A stretch of 64,000 nucleotides of DNA, from positions 688,001 to 752,000 of the forward strand of contig JAXDDX010000114.1 in NCBI GenBank assembly GCA_034670405.1. The letters run 5' to 3'. The notes under the pieces were generated by a model. The model worked only from the letters and a program-made list of their open reading frames with translations, was not told the DNA's origin and searched no databases. A program made the translations under genes and the position numbers. This document shows, one piece after another, positions 39,001 to 46,824 of this stretch (the first letter of the stretch is position 1; each line of letters starts with the position of its first letter). Source of the stretch: Hoplostethus atlanticus. Taxonomy: Eukaryota > Chordata > Actinopteri > Trachichthyiformes > Trachichthyidae.

Positions 39001-41508
39001 TCAGCATGGTTTACAGCACTTGAGAAAATCATTTTCTACAAATCAGGTCTGTAGTTTACTGGGCAATATCTACTTAAAGGGATTAAAAGTTCTATTATTG
39101 TGAAAATGTAACCTTAACTATGAATCTACAAACCTGAGCTTCTATTTTTCAGACAAGTTAGTTATTTTCTTGTATTCAGAAAGAACTACACTCTTTGATT
39201 ACTTCTTTGTCAAAATGACTTTGAAAAATGTCGATCATACAGGGAGAAATCAACTGTAGAGAAGAAACACTCATTTCTCCATTTATTAGGTGCGAAGAAA
39301 ACGTTATCACGTTATCTAGGATGCGTTTAGTTAATAACTGTTATAACTAACCAATATTTCTTATAACAAATCTTATAACAAGTTATTTAGCATATAGAGC
39401 GGAAAATTAATTAGATGAGCATTGAAAAGTATTTTATAAAGGAAAAGGCCTCGAGGAGGAAGAAAGCCAAAGGGTGAAGGAACCTGAGCTAGATGTAAAA
39501 CATACAGATCACACTCAACAGAAAAAGCCCTGAACCCCACCAGTTGAAATTAATTTGTCTAAGGAGTAGCTACAACGGTATCCCTGTTATCATCACAATG
39601 GAAAGGGAAAGCATTTAATGAAAATGTTTAAGCCGTGACAGAATCAAGCTGTCGGTTTTGACCGGGATGCCCTGCCACCACAAATAAGCCTCTGAGGAGG
39701 GGACACTGGTATGACTGGGTATTGTTTGAAATTATTCAGTGCCTTGAATTTGATACAGGTGCCAAAATGGTATTTTGTTCAATACCTATGTTGAAGCTTA
39801 TTATGGAATGCAATAGCCTAAATTTTGATTTTGAAAACAGTAACGGTAACAAAGCAGCATAAAACTTAAGTTGCGAGAAAGGTTTGTGAACCCATAAGAA
39901 TTACCTGCATTCCTACATAAACGGCTCCTAAATTATGGTCTGACCGTCATGTAAGTCATACCAATAGATAAACACAATGTGATTTAACAAATGACACACA
40001 AACAATGTGCTCTTACATGTTTTTATTGAACATATTGTTCAAAGATTAACAGCCTAATCTGTATGTGAACCACTAGGATAATGACTTGTGAAATAATCAA
40101 AGTCAGGTGATCAATCAATGAGATGACATTTAGGTGTGGGTTAGAGGTGTCCTGTCATAAAAAAACAAAAACAGTCTGCTCTCCAAAAAAAGATTATCTG
40201 TTGAAGTGCAATATGCCCCGGTCAAAAGAAATTTCAGAGGACCTCCAGAGAAGAGTTGTTGAGGCTCATAAGGCTGGACAAGCTGATGGACAATCAGATT
40301 TATGTCAGAATTAGTTATCAATTATAAATCAAATTATTTTCAATCACTGTCACATCTGCAGTTCGCTGATGATGCATAAAATGTTATCAGTTGACCAAAG
40401 TATCGGTCGTGCAACAATACAGATGTGTCAATGGAGGGTTCCAGTTCTCTTGCCTGTCTAAAGGGGTAGCTATGTGTATTCTTACTAGCAAACTGACTTG
40501 GTAGCAAATAAAGTGTCTTTAGGCCACAGTAGTGCACAGGTTATCTGCCTTGCATGAAGGTCATATTAGAGAAAGAGCTGAAAGCATCAGGCAACAGACT
40601 ACAAAAGCTGTTATGTGGTCAGTTGACACAGAGAGCTCCTTGGAATTCAGCTTTCAGCTTGGCCAATCCAGTGGCTTTGTCTGGGCATCTAAAGCCAGTG
40701 ATGACGTTTAAGGTCTATGCTGGTCCTCCACTGGGTTTAGTTTAATAGATTTATCAGCCAATTCAACAATGACTTGCACTGGGAAAACAGTGTACTCATC
40801 TCAAGTTATCACCGTCCTGCAAGCATAAACCCCAATAGCAGCAGATCTGGATGCAGTTTTTTTTTCTGGAGTGGATAAAACGCCCTACCTAAAAAAATAA
40901 TGTGTCCTTGTTTATCGGTAACTTACATCATATACGATAACTTGACAAAACTTACCTTATTGTCAGGGTCTTCTGGTAAATACGGCATACGAGTGATTCA
41001 CCAAGCAGCACTTTACTTTAATAAAATCTTAGCTTTTAAAATTGGTTCGCACTGCTCGCAGCCCGCCCTGTGTGTTTTGGTGGAAAGGTATTGTGCAAAT
41101 AACAGCAGAACCAATTATAAAGTCGAGATTTAATTAAAATAGCCGTTCCTTCATGTTGTCTGGTGCATGTCAAATTGAAGAATGGCTCCTTATGATGTGT
41201 AAACCGTCGCAAGTCACAGTCTACTAGGTGTGTACGTTTGCCGATTAGCAAGAACACAATAAACAGCCAGATTTCCGAATGGTTTGGCGTAGAGAGCGGC
41301 GTGCATCTAGGCTAAATGGCAGCTAGCTATGTGGCTGTGTGCTAGCTCGAATGTGCACATCTCAGCCGGCAACCCACAACAAAAGACATTTAGATGATTA
41401 TAAGCCTATCACATTGTCCTTCTGTCTGGTTTCAAGCATAACATTTACCTACCAGTTGTAATTGTTTACCTTATTTCGTTTAAGTCGAAAGTCCTCCGAC
41501 TCCGCCAT
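9034..41508 (-). CDS. zmym4: Zinc finger MYM-type protein 4, 30 coding exons
   Basis: Complete gene: ATG at 41508, TGA ending at 9034. Thirty phase-consistent exons sum to 6,363 nt (2,120 residues). Order: acidic, low-complexity N-terminus; a KDEPIDEGYD stretch resembling the sumoylation-type KEEPLDD region of human ZMYM4; about ten MYM fingers; the ASTQTDA and PVPVPVFIPVPMNMYSQ signatures; then the Crypton-derived DUF3504 domain at the C-terminus. The finger with GLYCNSNSGSCQTL and the VIADVVSLASG segment match ZMYM4 better than ZMYM2 or ZMYM3, and linkage to adprs agrees with human 1p34.3. Family members are nuclear chromatin/transcription cofactors. It is much longer than human ZMYM4 (about 1,550 residues), mainly because of exon 22 (minisatellite) and exon 19 (piggyBac-like). 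The start is supported by ATGGCGGAG directly before a consensus donor. Paralogue choice is inferred. Confidence 0.93.
10190..10380. repeat. Short MITE-like repeat in a zmym4 intron
   Basis: Starts CTAGGGTTAAACCAATATGG and ends TGATATATCGGTCTAATCC, which are partly inverted copies of each other. A related but longer copy lies at about 21595-22010. No coding potential. It abuts the donor of exon 27. Confidence 0.4.
12780..12900 (+). repeat. Dispersed repeat copy A (CATGGTCTCATTTGTTTACG type)
   Basis: Shares 'catggtctcatttgtttacggtaatt' and 'ccaaggtatcacaattaatttga' (given only in part) with copies near 28190-28270 and 62815-62900 on the same strand and 15945-16050 on the opposite strand. No TIRs or tails were resolved, so the class is unknown. 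Confidence 0.5.
13003..14379 (-). other. zmym4: zmym4 exon 22: giant exon with a coding minisatellite
   Basis: 1,377 nt, entered and left in phase 1. It starts DQDSGDMETETPISWEDEE and ends SSPMMDLETDFPSG. Between these lie about 26 tandem 15-residue units with consensus APLMATKTEGSMGST. The acceptor used is the AG before ACCAGGAC, directly after a (GT)n tract on the coding strand. The unconserved Thr/Ser-rich repeat probably forms a disordered linker between the fingers and the DUF3504 domain. Confidence 0.85.
13075..14265. repeat. 45-bp coding minisatellite, about 26 units
   Basis: The unit on the plus strand contains CTTGGTAGCCATGAGGGGTG and CCCCTCTGT. Because 45 is a multiple of 3 the array is open on both strands, so the 437-codon plus-strand frame is a mirror of the zmym4 exon. 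Units between about 13650 and 14265 are nearly identical, while those at 13075-13600 are clearly diverged. Confidence 0.95.
14384..14405. repeat. (CA)n microsatellite
   Basis: Eleven CA units directly upstream (in gene sense) of the exon 22 acceptor; on the coding strand it forms a (GT)n tract next to the splice site. Confidence 0.9.
14716..15293 (-). other. zmym4: zmym4 exons 20-21: VPVPVPVF signature and linker
   Basis: Exons 15148-15293 and 14716-14836. Exon 20 carries KMVMVPVPVPVFIPVPMNMY followed by SQHTPVPVAMPMP, the hallmark Pro/Val/Met repeat after the fingers in ZMYM2/3/4. Exon 21 begins VPVPMVIPPQNKEVKDAAVQ and ends KDKLISHA in phase 1. Confidence 0.88.
15294..20709. other. zmym4 intron 19 (between exons 19 and 20), mostly unannotated
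   Basis: A 5.4-kb intron. It holds a reverse-oriented copy of the dispersed repeat near 15945-16050, A-rich tracts around 17220-17530, and the hairpin at 19394-19490. No further exons with coherent splice sites were recognised. Confidence 0.5.
19394..19490. repeat. 40-bp near-perfect inverted repeat (hairpin)
   Basis: Arms 19394-19433 and 19451-19490 match at 39 of 40 positions when folded; the loop is 17 nt. The core reads AACCATGACTATACCGTTT in the left arm. It is intronic. It could be a foldback mini-element or a hairpin RNA source, but I recognise no known microRNA. Confidence 0.8.
20710..21216 (-). other. zmym4: zmym4 exon 19: piggyBac-like C-terminal cysteine-rich finger within a symmetric exon
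   Basis: 507 nt, phase 1 at both ends, so it can be included or skipped without changing frame. It encodes ARLTGRHFPGK, then CKVC, a 50-residue Glu/Arg/Lys-rich insertion, then RRQTLYYCRTCPGEPSLCPV followed by PCFELYHTR. The RLTGRHFP...CxxC...YYCxxC...LCxxPCFxxYHT arrangement is the C-terminal zinc-binding finger of PGBD4-like piggyBac transposases. In human ZMYM4, as I recall it, the segment between the KNKALLCKP motif and the PVPVPVF motif has no such domain. The donor CAAG|GTGAGC is strong. Confidence 0.75.
21400..21591. mobile_element. Hairpin MITE (hAT-like) with 8-bp target site duplication
   Basis: A foldback element of 192 bp flanked by direct copies of GACTAGGG (21392-21399 and 21592-21599). 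Its ends are CAGAGTTCCTCAAATCTG and the partner GATTTGTGGACCACTG. It is related to the element at 62238-62420, and the 8-bp duplication fits hAT-type mobilisation. It lies just upstream, in gene sense, of the piggyBac-like exon 19. Confidence 0.8.
21595..22010. repeat. MITE-like repeat with 'gatat' rich ends
   Basis: It opens around AACATCATATCGATATTC and closes with CCAATATATCAGTTTAACCC. It resembles the shorter copy at 10190-10380. No coding potential was seen. Confidence 0.35.
23430..23960 (+). mobile_element. 5'-truncated L1 LINE, 3' end
   Basis: Plus-strand frame encodes LLARRLILLRWKSSVPPSHA, ALWIKSILNCIKLEKIRHTL and RGSLNKFYTMWAPFF, the conserved C-terminal tail of L1-clade ORF2 proteins. 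It is followed by an untranslated tail with a CCAATAAAC signal and an A-rich end at about 23938-23960. It is inserted antisense in a zmym4 intron. Confidence 0.8.
28095..28290 (+). repeat. Dispersed repeat copy C
   Basis: Contains ACAGGGTTTATGGGAAATGT, the 'ctaataccactagcatgagg' region and CCAAGGTATCAGAATTAATT. It matches the same order of motifs at 62745-62900 (CAGGGTTTATGGGAATGTGG, then the ACCACTGGTGTGAGGCTACC region). Confidence 0.55.
30306..30420 (-). repeat. zmym4: In-frame Lys-Pro-Glu-Lys repeat inside zmym4 exon 8
   Basis: Roughly eight degenerate 12-nt units encode KQPEKRPEKRSEKRLEKKPE and a continuing KQPEKQVEKQPEK stretch. It separates FCGQFCLSVFRHKKK from FCGVCRVTNR, so it lengthens the linker between two adjacent MYM fingers without breaking their cysteines. 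Confidence 0.85.
31340..32131 (-). mobile_element. Decayed piggyBac transposase remnant in zmym4 intron 6
   Basis: Overlapping minus-strand frames encode MKYVMHKRNTRWHCVFNDQS, WNLVFCDNYFTSFHLI (catalytic-Asp region), TVWPKRTGAAPL, KWSDNKCVNLLS, and IPAFDLSDMLVHLHKTPAKS followed by SNSWLVYKRDCGLL. At least two frame changes separate them, so it is dead. It has the same orientation as zmym4 and lies between exons 6 and 7. I did not find its terminal repeats. Confidence 0.85.
32285..32322. repeat. A-rich tract near exon 6 donor
   Basis: An 18-19 base poly(A) run downstream of 'agagtctcctta', ending about 20 bp from the zmym4 exon 6 boundary. It may be a retroposon tail. Confidence 0.5.
33060..33790 (+). 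mobile_element. L1 LINE ORF1 fragment
   Basis: Frames encode SICFLEDTDKALKVDL-like residues, AEVYVLQQRVNDLDN, a stop, then NRHIVGFSEAREGTDTLAF, LPEILGIQFDGGLE and RSLGQPRPD. Coiled coil followed by HIVGFPE and RSLGRPRP motifs is the pattern of fish L1 ORF1 proteins. Stops and frameshifts show decay. It lies antisense in zmym4 intron 5. Confidence 0.8.
36590..38140. mobile_element. Older repeat unit hosting the hAT insertion
   Basis: The flanks of the hAT element, GCCTGCCGACGGGGAACAGA up to 36650 and TTTTATGCAG onwards from 37949, match a second, uninterrupted copy at 55410-55585. Shared downstream motifs are AACACAAAAGTAGCTAA and ACCATGACCCTTAAGGGGCT. Class unknown; a short A-run lies inside. 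Confidence 0.7.
36651..37940 (-). mobile_element. hAT transposon, internally deleted, with only a BED finger left
   Basis: A 1,290-bp element with TIRs TAGGGGTGGGCGGTAT and ATACCGCCCACCCCTA and a perfect 8-bp target duplication GCTCATCG (36643-36650 and 37941-37948). A minus-strand frame of 139 codons starts MHGEMEGSEHDAGAP and carries a BED zinc finger: WTWFGFKK, CKQC about 15 residues on, then FYHLKTKH. The catalytic domain is missing. Two copies of a 'tagcac(c/a)ttatatgcaaacttttttcc' segment (near 36948 and 37130) mark an internal duplication. Confidence 0.92.
39860..40315 (+). mobile_element. Tc1-like transposon remnant, 5' portion
   Basis: It contains the 5' untranslated part typical of fish Tc1 elements, then ATGCCCCGGTCAAAAGAAAT, encoding MPRSKEISEDLQRRVVEAHK, the start of the Tc1 transposase helix-turn-helix domain. 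The frame stops after about 35 codons and no catalytic DDE segment follows. It sits in zmym4 intron 1. Confidence 0.8.
40956..40988 (-). other. Possible alternative first coding exon of zmym4
   Basis: ATG at 40988 opens MPYLPEDPDNK and meets a strong AAG|GTAAGT donor in phase 0, which would splice in frame to exon 2 (HEERLSRVFDK). An in-frame TGA lies shortly upstream with no acceptor between, so it would have to be a 5' exon. No transcript evidence is available here. Confidence 0.3.
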
Positions 41509-43056
41509 GTTTTAATTATGTTGCAAACGCCGCGCTTCAGAACACCCACCCACCGCTATGTGATGTGGACGCAAGCTAGCTAACGTCGACAAGCTAACCG
41601 TGCAAAAATAAAGAACTATAAGCCTACTTCTACGACTAATACCAGGACTAACTGTGAAATCCGTTTGAGTGGATGCGTGAAAGGGCTTGTTATGATTACG
41701 GAGCAATGCGCTTATACGTATAGATAAACGACGTGCATAGGGTTTTTTGGGTTGTTTTTATGGCTATACTGTGGTTTGGTCGGATGCATGCACCCCGAAC
41801 TCCCGTTTTTTCGACCAGAGTTAAGACAGCAGGATCAAAATTTAAACTTCCGATGAAAACATTCAAAGTAAAACCCATATTGATGAATACAGACGTATTC
41901 AACAAATAAATGTCATATAAAGCAATACAAATAGCATAAAATCAGCATCAAACTGATGTACATTATACCAGCAGAATTAAAATTGAAACTTCCAATGAAA
42001 ACATTCAAAATAAAACGTTTAAATTAAACCCTTTAAGTTAAAAACGCATAAATTAATGCTTTTTCAACAATGCCAAGAATTTGTTTATAGTGGTGAATCT
42101 TAATGCCTAATAATCATCACCAACTGATGGTAATAGTTTGTCAGCATTTTCATGTACTACTACACCGCTTCATATAACCCTATGCAAGAGGCCAAATATA
42201 CAGGGCAGCCAAAAACAAACAACAATAAAATCTATGGAATAAAAGTACCAGTTTGTAGGGTCAACTCAGTCAGAATAACCCACCACTGAAATGCCCTGTG
42301 CTTGCCTGAAGTGAGTGAATGAAGTTATTCTGCAGCTAACCAATATAGAACAACAACAATCTCTGACAGGACTCCCAAACACTAAGACCAGTTCTGGCCC
42401 CTTAACAATTAATCCAATTAACAATAATGATTCCAGAGAATGTTTGATACGATTTTTGCTGCGTTGCACACACAAATGCCTACTCATTCTTTTCTCCAAA
42501 GGTAACACATTTATGCTTTTATCTCGAAGGCCAAATATCCTTACTTCTGGTCATATTCTGGTTCCCTCTGGTTGGCTTGACGCAGCTCCCTCTCCGACAC
42601 GCATGGCTGTGCCGTAAAACTACGTGTATTAGCGCAAACTATAATCGTCCAGCGGACGCGCGATAGGTGTACTCTTTGTGATAAAAACGATAAATCTAGC
42701 ACACAGAGCAACCAACTACGTACAGTTTGACATAATGACAACGATCCTCTGACGAAAAAATGTTTCAAAAAGTTGCTCCACCACTATTTCATCCATTTTG
42801 GTATCCTTTGCATTTCCGCATATAGAAATAAACAGAATAGAACGTACGGTAAGCTGTCTCTTAATGAAACCCCGTTCTGTTTACAGCATTTCTAGCCGCA
42901 ACGACCCGAACCTTTCACCGGGTCAAACAACCATCAAAACGTTTACAGGAAGCAGGAATCGACATTGTTGTTTTGCTGTCATTTGCACTAGATCTCCTCC
43001 CTTGTCTGACAGTATTTATTTATGGTGTAAATCGCGATCTCTTCGTAAACGCATGA
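41509..43056. promoter_or_regulatory. Divergent intergenic region between zmym4 and adprs
   Basis: 1.55 kb separates two head-to-head start codons. The two ends are GC-richer and contain CG dinucleotides (41270-41600 and 42900-43060), while the middle is AT-rich. It holds two diverged copies of an 'aaacttcc(g/a)atgaaaacattcaaa' segment (about 41846 and 41985). It probably contains both promoters; no specific factor sites are claimed. Confidence 0.5.
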
Positions 43057-46000
43057 ATGGCAATGACGGCAGTGAGAGCGGCGGGCCCGGCGTCTTTGTC
43101 CCGGTTCAGGGGAGCGCTGGTCGCGGCTGTGCTGGGCGACTGTGTCGGCGGAGAGTTTGAGGGAGCGGAGGAGGTTCCCATGGAAAACGTGCTGCGGCAT
43201 CTCAGCAGCCTAGATGATGACACCAAAGGAGATGGTGAGGAATGGGGATGGATGAGATTTCATGCAGACACCGATAACAGTAGACCAGACTGCATGGCAA
43301 AAAAGACAACCTCTCCCCTCCATTCCTCGCCGAGTCTTGGCCTAACTTTCATGCAAAACCTAATTTGAGGCCATAAAACTCGTGCGTTTAAGCTCCACAG
43401 CTCACCATTACGGTTAAAGGCTTTCCTGTTTACTTGCTAAAGGCAGTATCAGCTATTTATAGTGTCAAAATATTGCTTGTTGCCAATGGGCCTTGCACTG
43501 TAGTATGTATATGAGAGCAATATCTATTCAATAATAGGTGTTCTCCCTCTTGTTAAACAATGGATAACCAAAGATTGTTAATGGTGTACTCTTGATAGGC
43601 AATGCACTAACAGTGTTGATACACTGGTATAGCTGGTATTTGCGACCTAGGTTTTTGTGTGTTTGTGTCTCAGGTATCCTCGAGTACAGCGATGACACGG
43701 CCATGGCGCGCTGTGTGGTCCAGTCTCTACTCACCCGGGCCGGCTTCGATGAGCAGGACATGGCTCGCAGGTTACACACACACACACACACACACACACT
43801 GCTGAACACTGGGTTTCAGTACAACATGTCATTTCATTGGCCCAGAAAACAAAATCGAGCGCTTGCATACACACATGAACCGAAGCCCTCATCTCTTGCC
43901 CCTCTAGGTTTGCCAAGGAGTACAGCGTGTCTCCGGGCCGTGGTTATGGTTCTGGGGTGATCCAGGTGTTGAAGAAGCTGTCCTCCCCCCAGCTCAGTGA
44001 TGTGTTCCAGCCGGCCAGGGACCAGTTTAATGGCCGGGGCTCCTTCGGGAACGGGGGAGCCATGAGAGCGGCCCCCTTCGCACTGGCCTTCCCCGACTTA
44101 GCTGATGTTAAGACGGTGAGCGAAGTTCACATTCCTGTTAGTGAGCACTTCTCCTTTGCTCCATCCACCTGACAGGTGTGGCATGTCAATATATTGATTA
44201 AACAGCATGATCATCACCCAATAAAAGACCACTCTAAAATCTGCACTTTTGTCACAGTGCCACATGTCTCAGGCTTTTTGAGGACTGCCAGAATGTCCTT
44301 TAGAGCTGTTGAGAACTGAATGTTTGTTTTTCTACCATAAGTCGCCTCTGACGTCGATTCATAGAATCTGGCAGTACATCACACCAGCCTCACGGTCACA
44401 GAAGTGGTGTAACCGTGCAGGCCCAGGACCTTCACATCCAGCTTCTACACCTGCGGATTCATCAAAGACCAGCCACCCGGACAAGCTGAGGAAACTGTTG
44501 GTTTGCACAACAGAAGAATTACGGCAAAAACTGCCACCTGCATGTCCGTCTTCCTCACCATGGTCTTGACCTGACTCCATATCTGACTTGAGTGGGAAAA
44601 CGTTCACCTCCGATGGCCACTGGCACGCTGGAGACAGGTCCTCTTCACCAGTGAAACCCCATCTCAACTGATGGCAGACAGCATGAGTTGTTGCGTGGGT
44701 GAGCAGATTGCCCCATGGTGGTGGTGGGGTCATGGTATAGGCAGGCATAAGCTACAATTTGAATGCAGAGATACGGTGATGAGATCCTACAGCCCATTGT
44801 CATGCCGCTAATCCACCGCCATCACCTCATGTTTCAGCATGATGATGCTTGGCCCCTTGTCCCAAGGATCTGTACACAGTTCCTGGAAGCTGAGACCGTT
44901 ACTCCATGGCCCGCATACTCACCAGACATGTCACCCGCTGAGCATGTTTGGGACGCTCTGGGTCGCCGTGTTCCAGTGGGACATCATTCCACGTTCAACA
45001 ACTTGATGTGTTGTGCTGCGTGAGGCAAATGGTGGTCACACCAGATCCTGACTGGTTTACTGATCCAAAGCTCTACCTTTTTTAATTTAAGGTATCTGTG
45101 ACCCAACAGATGCCTTTATATCCACGTGAAATACAAAGACTAGTGCCATATGAATTTATTTGACTGATTTCCTTGTATGATCTGTAGTTCAGTGAAATCT
45201 TTAAAGCAGTTACCAGTTGTATTTATGTTTTCGTTCAGTGTAATTTGTGTGATCGCTAAATTTATGGTTCACAAAAGCACACACACAGTGTGTTGTGAAA
45301 TATGTGTAATGGCACAACCATGAAATGCTGGAATAGAGACAAACTGAGTGGTTTCTCTCTCTCTCTCTCTCTCCTACCAGTTTGCCCGTCTGGGAGCCAT
45401 GCTGACCCACTCCTGTTCTCTGGGTTATAATGGGGCGGTGCTGCAGGCGTTGGCTGTGCACCTCTCCCTGCAGGGGGCGCTAGACCTGCCCCAGCAGTTC
45501 ATCAGCAGGCTGATCACAGAGATGGAGGAGGTGGAGGGCGACGAGGCGACTCGCAACGATGCCAGAGTGTGAGTTCTGCATGCATAAAGCATCTAAGGCT
45601 GCACTGGTGCAGATCTGATCTGGAGCGTCATTTTTGTGCCACTTGAAAATTAGCGTCAATCCCCTTTCACCAACATTAACATTTTGTGTGTGTGTATCTT
45701 TCCAGCCTGAAGGAGGCAGAGAAGCCTTTCTGTGAGCGCCTCCACAGAGTTAAAGACCTGATGGACAGGAGCAAGGTCAGCATAGAGGAGGTCATATCCG
45801 AACTGGGTCAGTATCTGTCTGTCTGTTTATTTATTTATGTCAATTCATCTTTCCACCTGTCATCCTTCCTTCCTTCAGGTGTTCTTTCCCTTCCTTTCAT
45901 TGGTTCCCTTCAAGACTGTAACTGATTAAGCGCTATACAAATACACTTGACTTTCAGCCTGTATATTTTTATTTATATTCTATATTTAATGCTGCCGCCA

Positions 46001-46756
46001 CGACCCAATTTCCCCACAGGGATCATTAAAACTGCACTAGGGTAACTTTGCACTTTGGCGGCCCCAAGTGGCAGTGGGAGATAACAGTTGTGGAAGTTTG
46101 AAGGACTTCATTGCCCAGAAATGGCAAGAAAATGTCAGTAATCTGCGCACTCCTCAGACTAGATTTCTTCTTCTTAGTGTCTGGTAGCAAATCTAAGGGG
46201 TCTCAGTTAGTGGGAATGGGATGCTCGTTTCTGTTGTGACTTTGTGATAAAATGGGTGGATAAAGATCTTGCCTAGTGCAGTTTCAACCAACCTGCCAGC
46301 TTCATGTCCATTGTTTTTTGTTTTGTCCCTCATCACTCAACATTTTCCTGTCTTTCCTTCCAGGTAACGGCATCGCAGGCCCTCCACTCAGTCCCCACTG
46401 CCATCTTCTGCGTTCTCCACTGCCTGCAGCCCCGGGAGAGCCTTCCGAAGAACTACGGTGGCCTGGAGAGGACAATGGCATACAGCCTGGCCCTGGGAGG
46501 GGACACGGACACCATAGCCTGCATGGCTGGGGCCATCGCTGGGGCCCACTATGGCATCGAGGCCATTCCCCAGACCTGGATGAAGTGCTGCGAGGGGGCG
46601 GAGGATGCCAATGTGAACGCAGGGCGGCTTCACACGCTGTACCACCAGTCACCACAGGGGGGCGGCAGTGGGGCCGGGAAGCAGAGCTGTGAGGCTGGAT
46701 CTGAAAACCAGTCAAACACTTCAAAGAGCACAGAGAAGAAGAGGGGAGTGGAGTGA
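43057..46756 (+). CDS. adprs: ADP-ribosylhydrolase ARH3, last exon frameshifted
   Basis: Removes ADP-ribose from serine of proteins and degrades poly(ADP-ribose); known in nucleus, cytoplasm and mitochondria. Exons: 43057-43234, 43674-43770, 43908-44115, 45381-45568, 45706-45806, 46364-46756, all splicing in phase. Signatures: SLSRFRGALVAAVLGDCVGG, YSDDTAMARCVVQSLL (first metal site; human ARH3 has Thr before the two Asp), FNGRGSFGNGGAMRAA, THSCSLGYNGAVLQALAVHL and LALGGDTDTIACMAGAIAGA (second metal site). In exon 6 the frame entered as GNGIA shifts at 46373-46381. The conserved continuation ALHSVPTAIFCVL is one base out, so the exon has one base too many; read literally, the protein loses the GGDTDT motif and stops near 46692. 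ATG at 43057 is chosen; a Met two codons later is possible. Confidence 0.93.
43772..43799. repeat. (CA)n microsatellite in adprs intron 2
   Basis: About 14 CA units immediately downstream of the exon 2 donor. Confidence 0.9.
44125..45243 (+). mobile_element. Degraded Tc1-like transposon in adprs intron 3
   Basis: The left part (GTGAGCACTTCTCCTTTGCT, ACAGGTGTGGCATGTCAATA) and the right end (TTATGTTTTCGTTCAGTGTA) match a well-known fish Tc1 family. A late frame encodes VMPLIHRHHLMFQHDDAWPL and AYSPDMSPAEHVWDALGRR, the DDE-domain end. It has several frame breaks, so it is inactive. It starts about 10 bp after the exon 3 donor. Confidence 0.85.
45352..45374. repeat. (TC)n microsatellite serving as polypyrimidine tract
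   Basis: TCTCTC run ending six bases before the adprs exon 4 acceptor CTCCTACCAG, so it doubles as splice-site pyrimidine tract. Confidence 0.85.
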
Positions 46757-46788
46757 TTCTTGAACTGGAGGGACAAAGTGACACACTT

Positions 46789-46824
<36 letters not shown>

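Larger units (their letters stand above)
38906..41469. other. zmym4 intron 1, mostly non-coding
   Basis: The first intron is 2.56 kb. It holds the Tc1 remnant at 39860-40315 and a possible alternative first exon at 40956-40988. Nothing else was recognised. Confidence 0.55.
32344..41508 (-). other. zmym4: zmym4 exons 1-6: N-terminal region
   Basis: Exons: 41470-41508 (MAESEDFRLKRNK), 38290-38905, 35425-35477, 35108-35260, 34150-34210, 32344-32558. Exon 2 encodes an acidic Ser-rich segment with a Gly/Ser run from (TCC)n-type codons near 38600-38630. Exon 4 carries SINIKDEPIDEGYD and RQIKEELEHQE. Exon 5 is EELRISSVYSVGG. Exon 6 is a proline-rich linker ending in the first cysteines of MYM finger 1 (VRCSGCSK). 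Phases run 0-1-0-0-1-0 at successive donors. Confidence 0.85.

Noticed and set aside
40330-40760. Continuation of the Tc1 element or a separate gene fragment
   Set aside because: I could not translate any transposase catalytic segment here and no terminal repeat was found, so I ended the Tc1 call at 40315.
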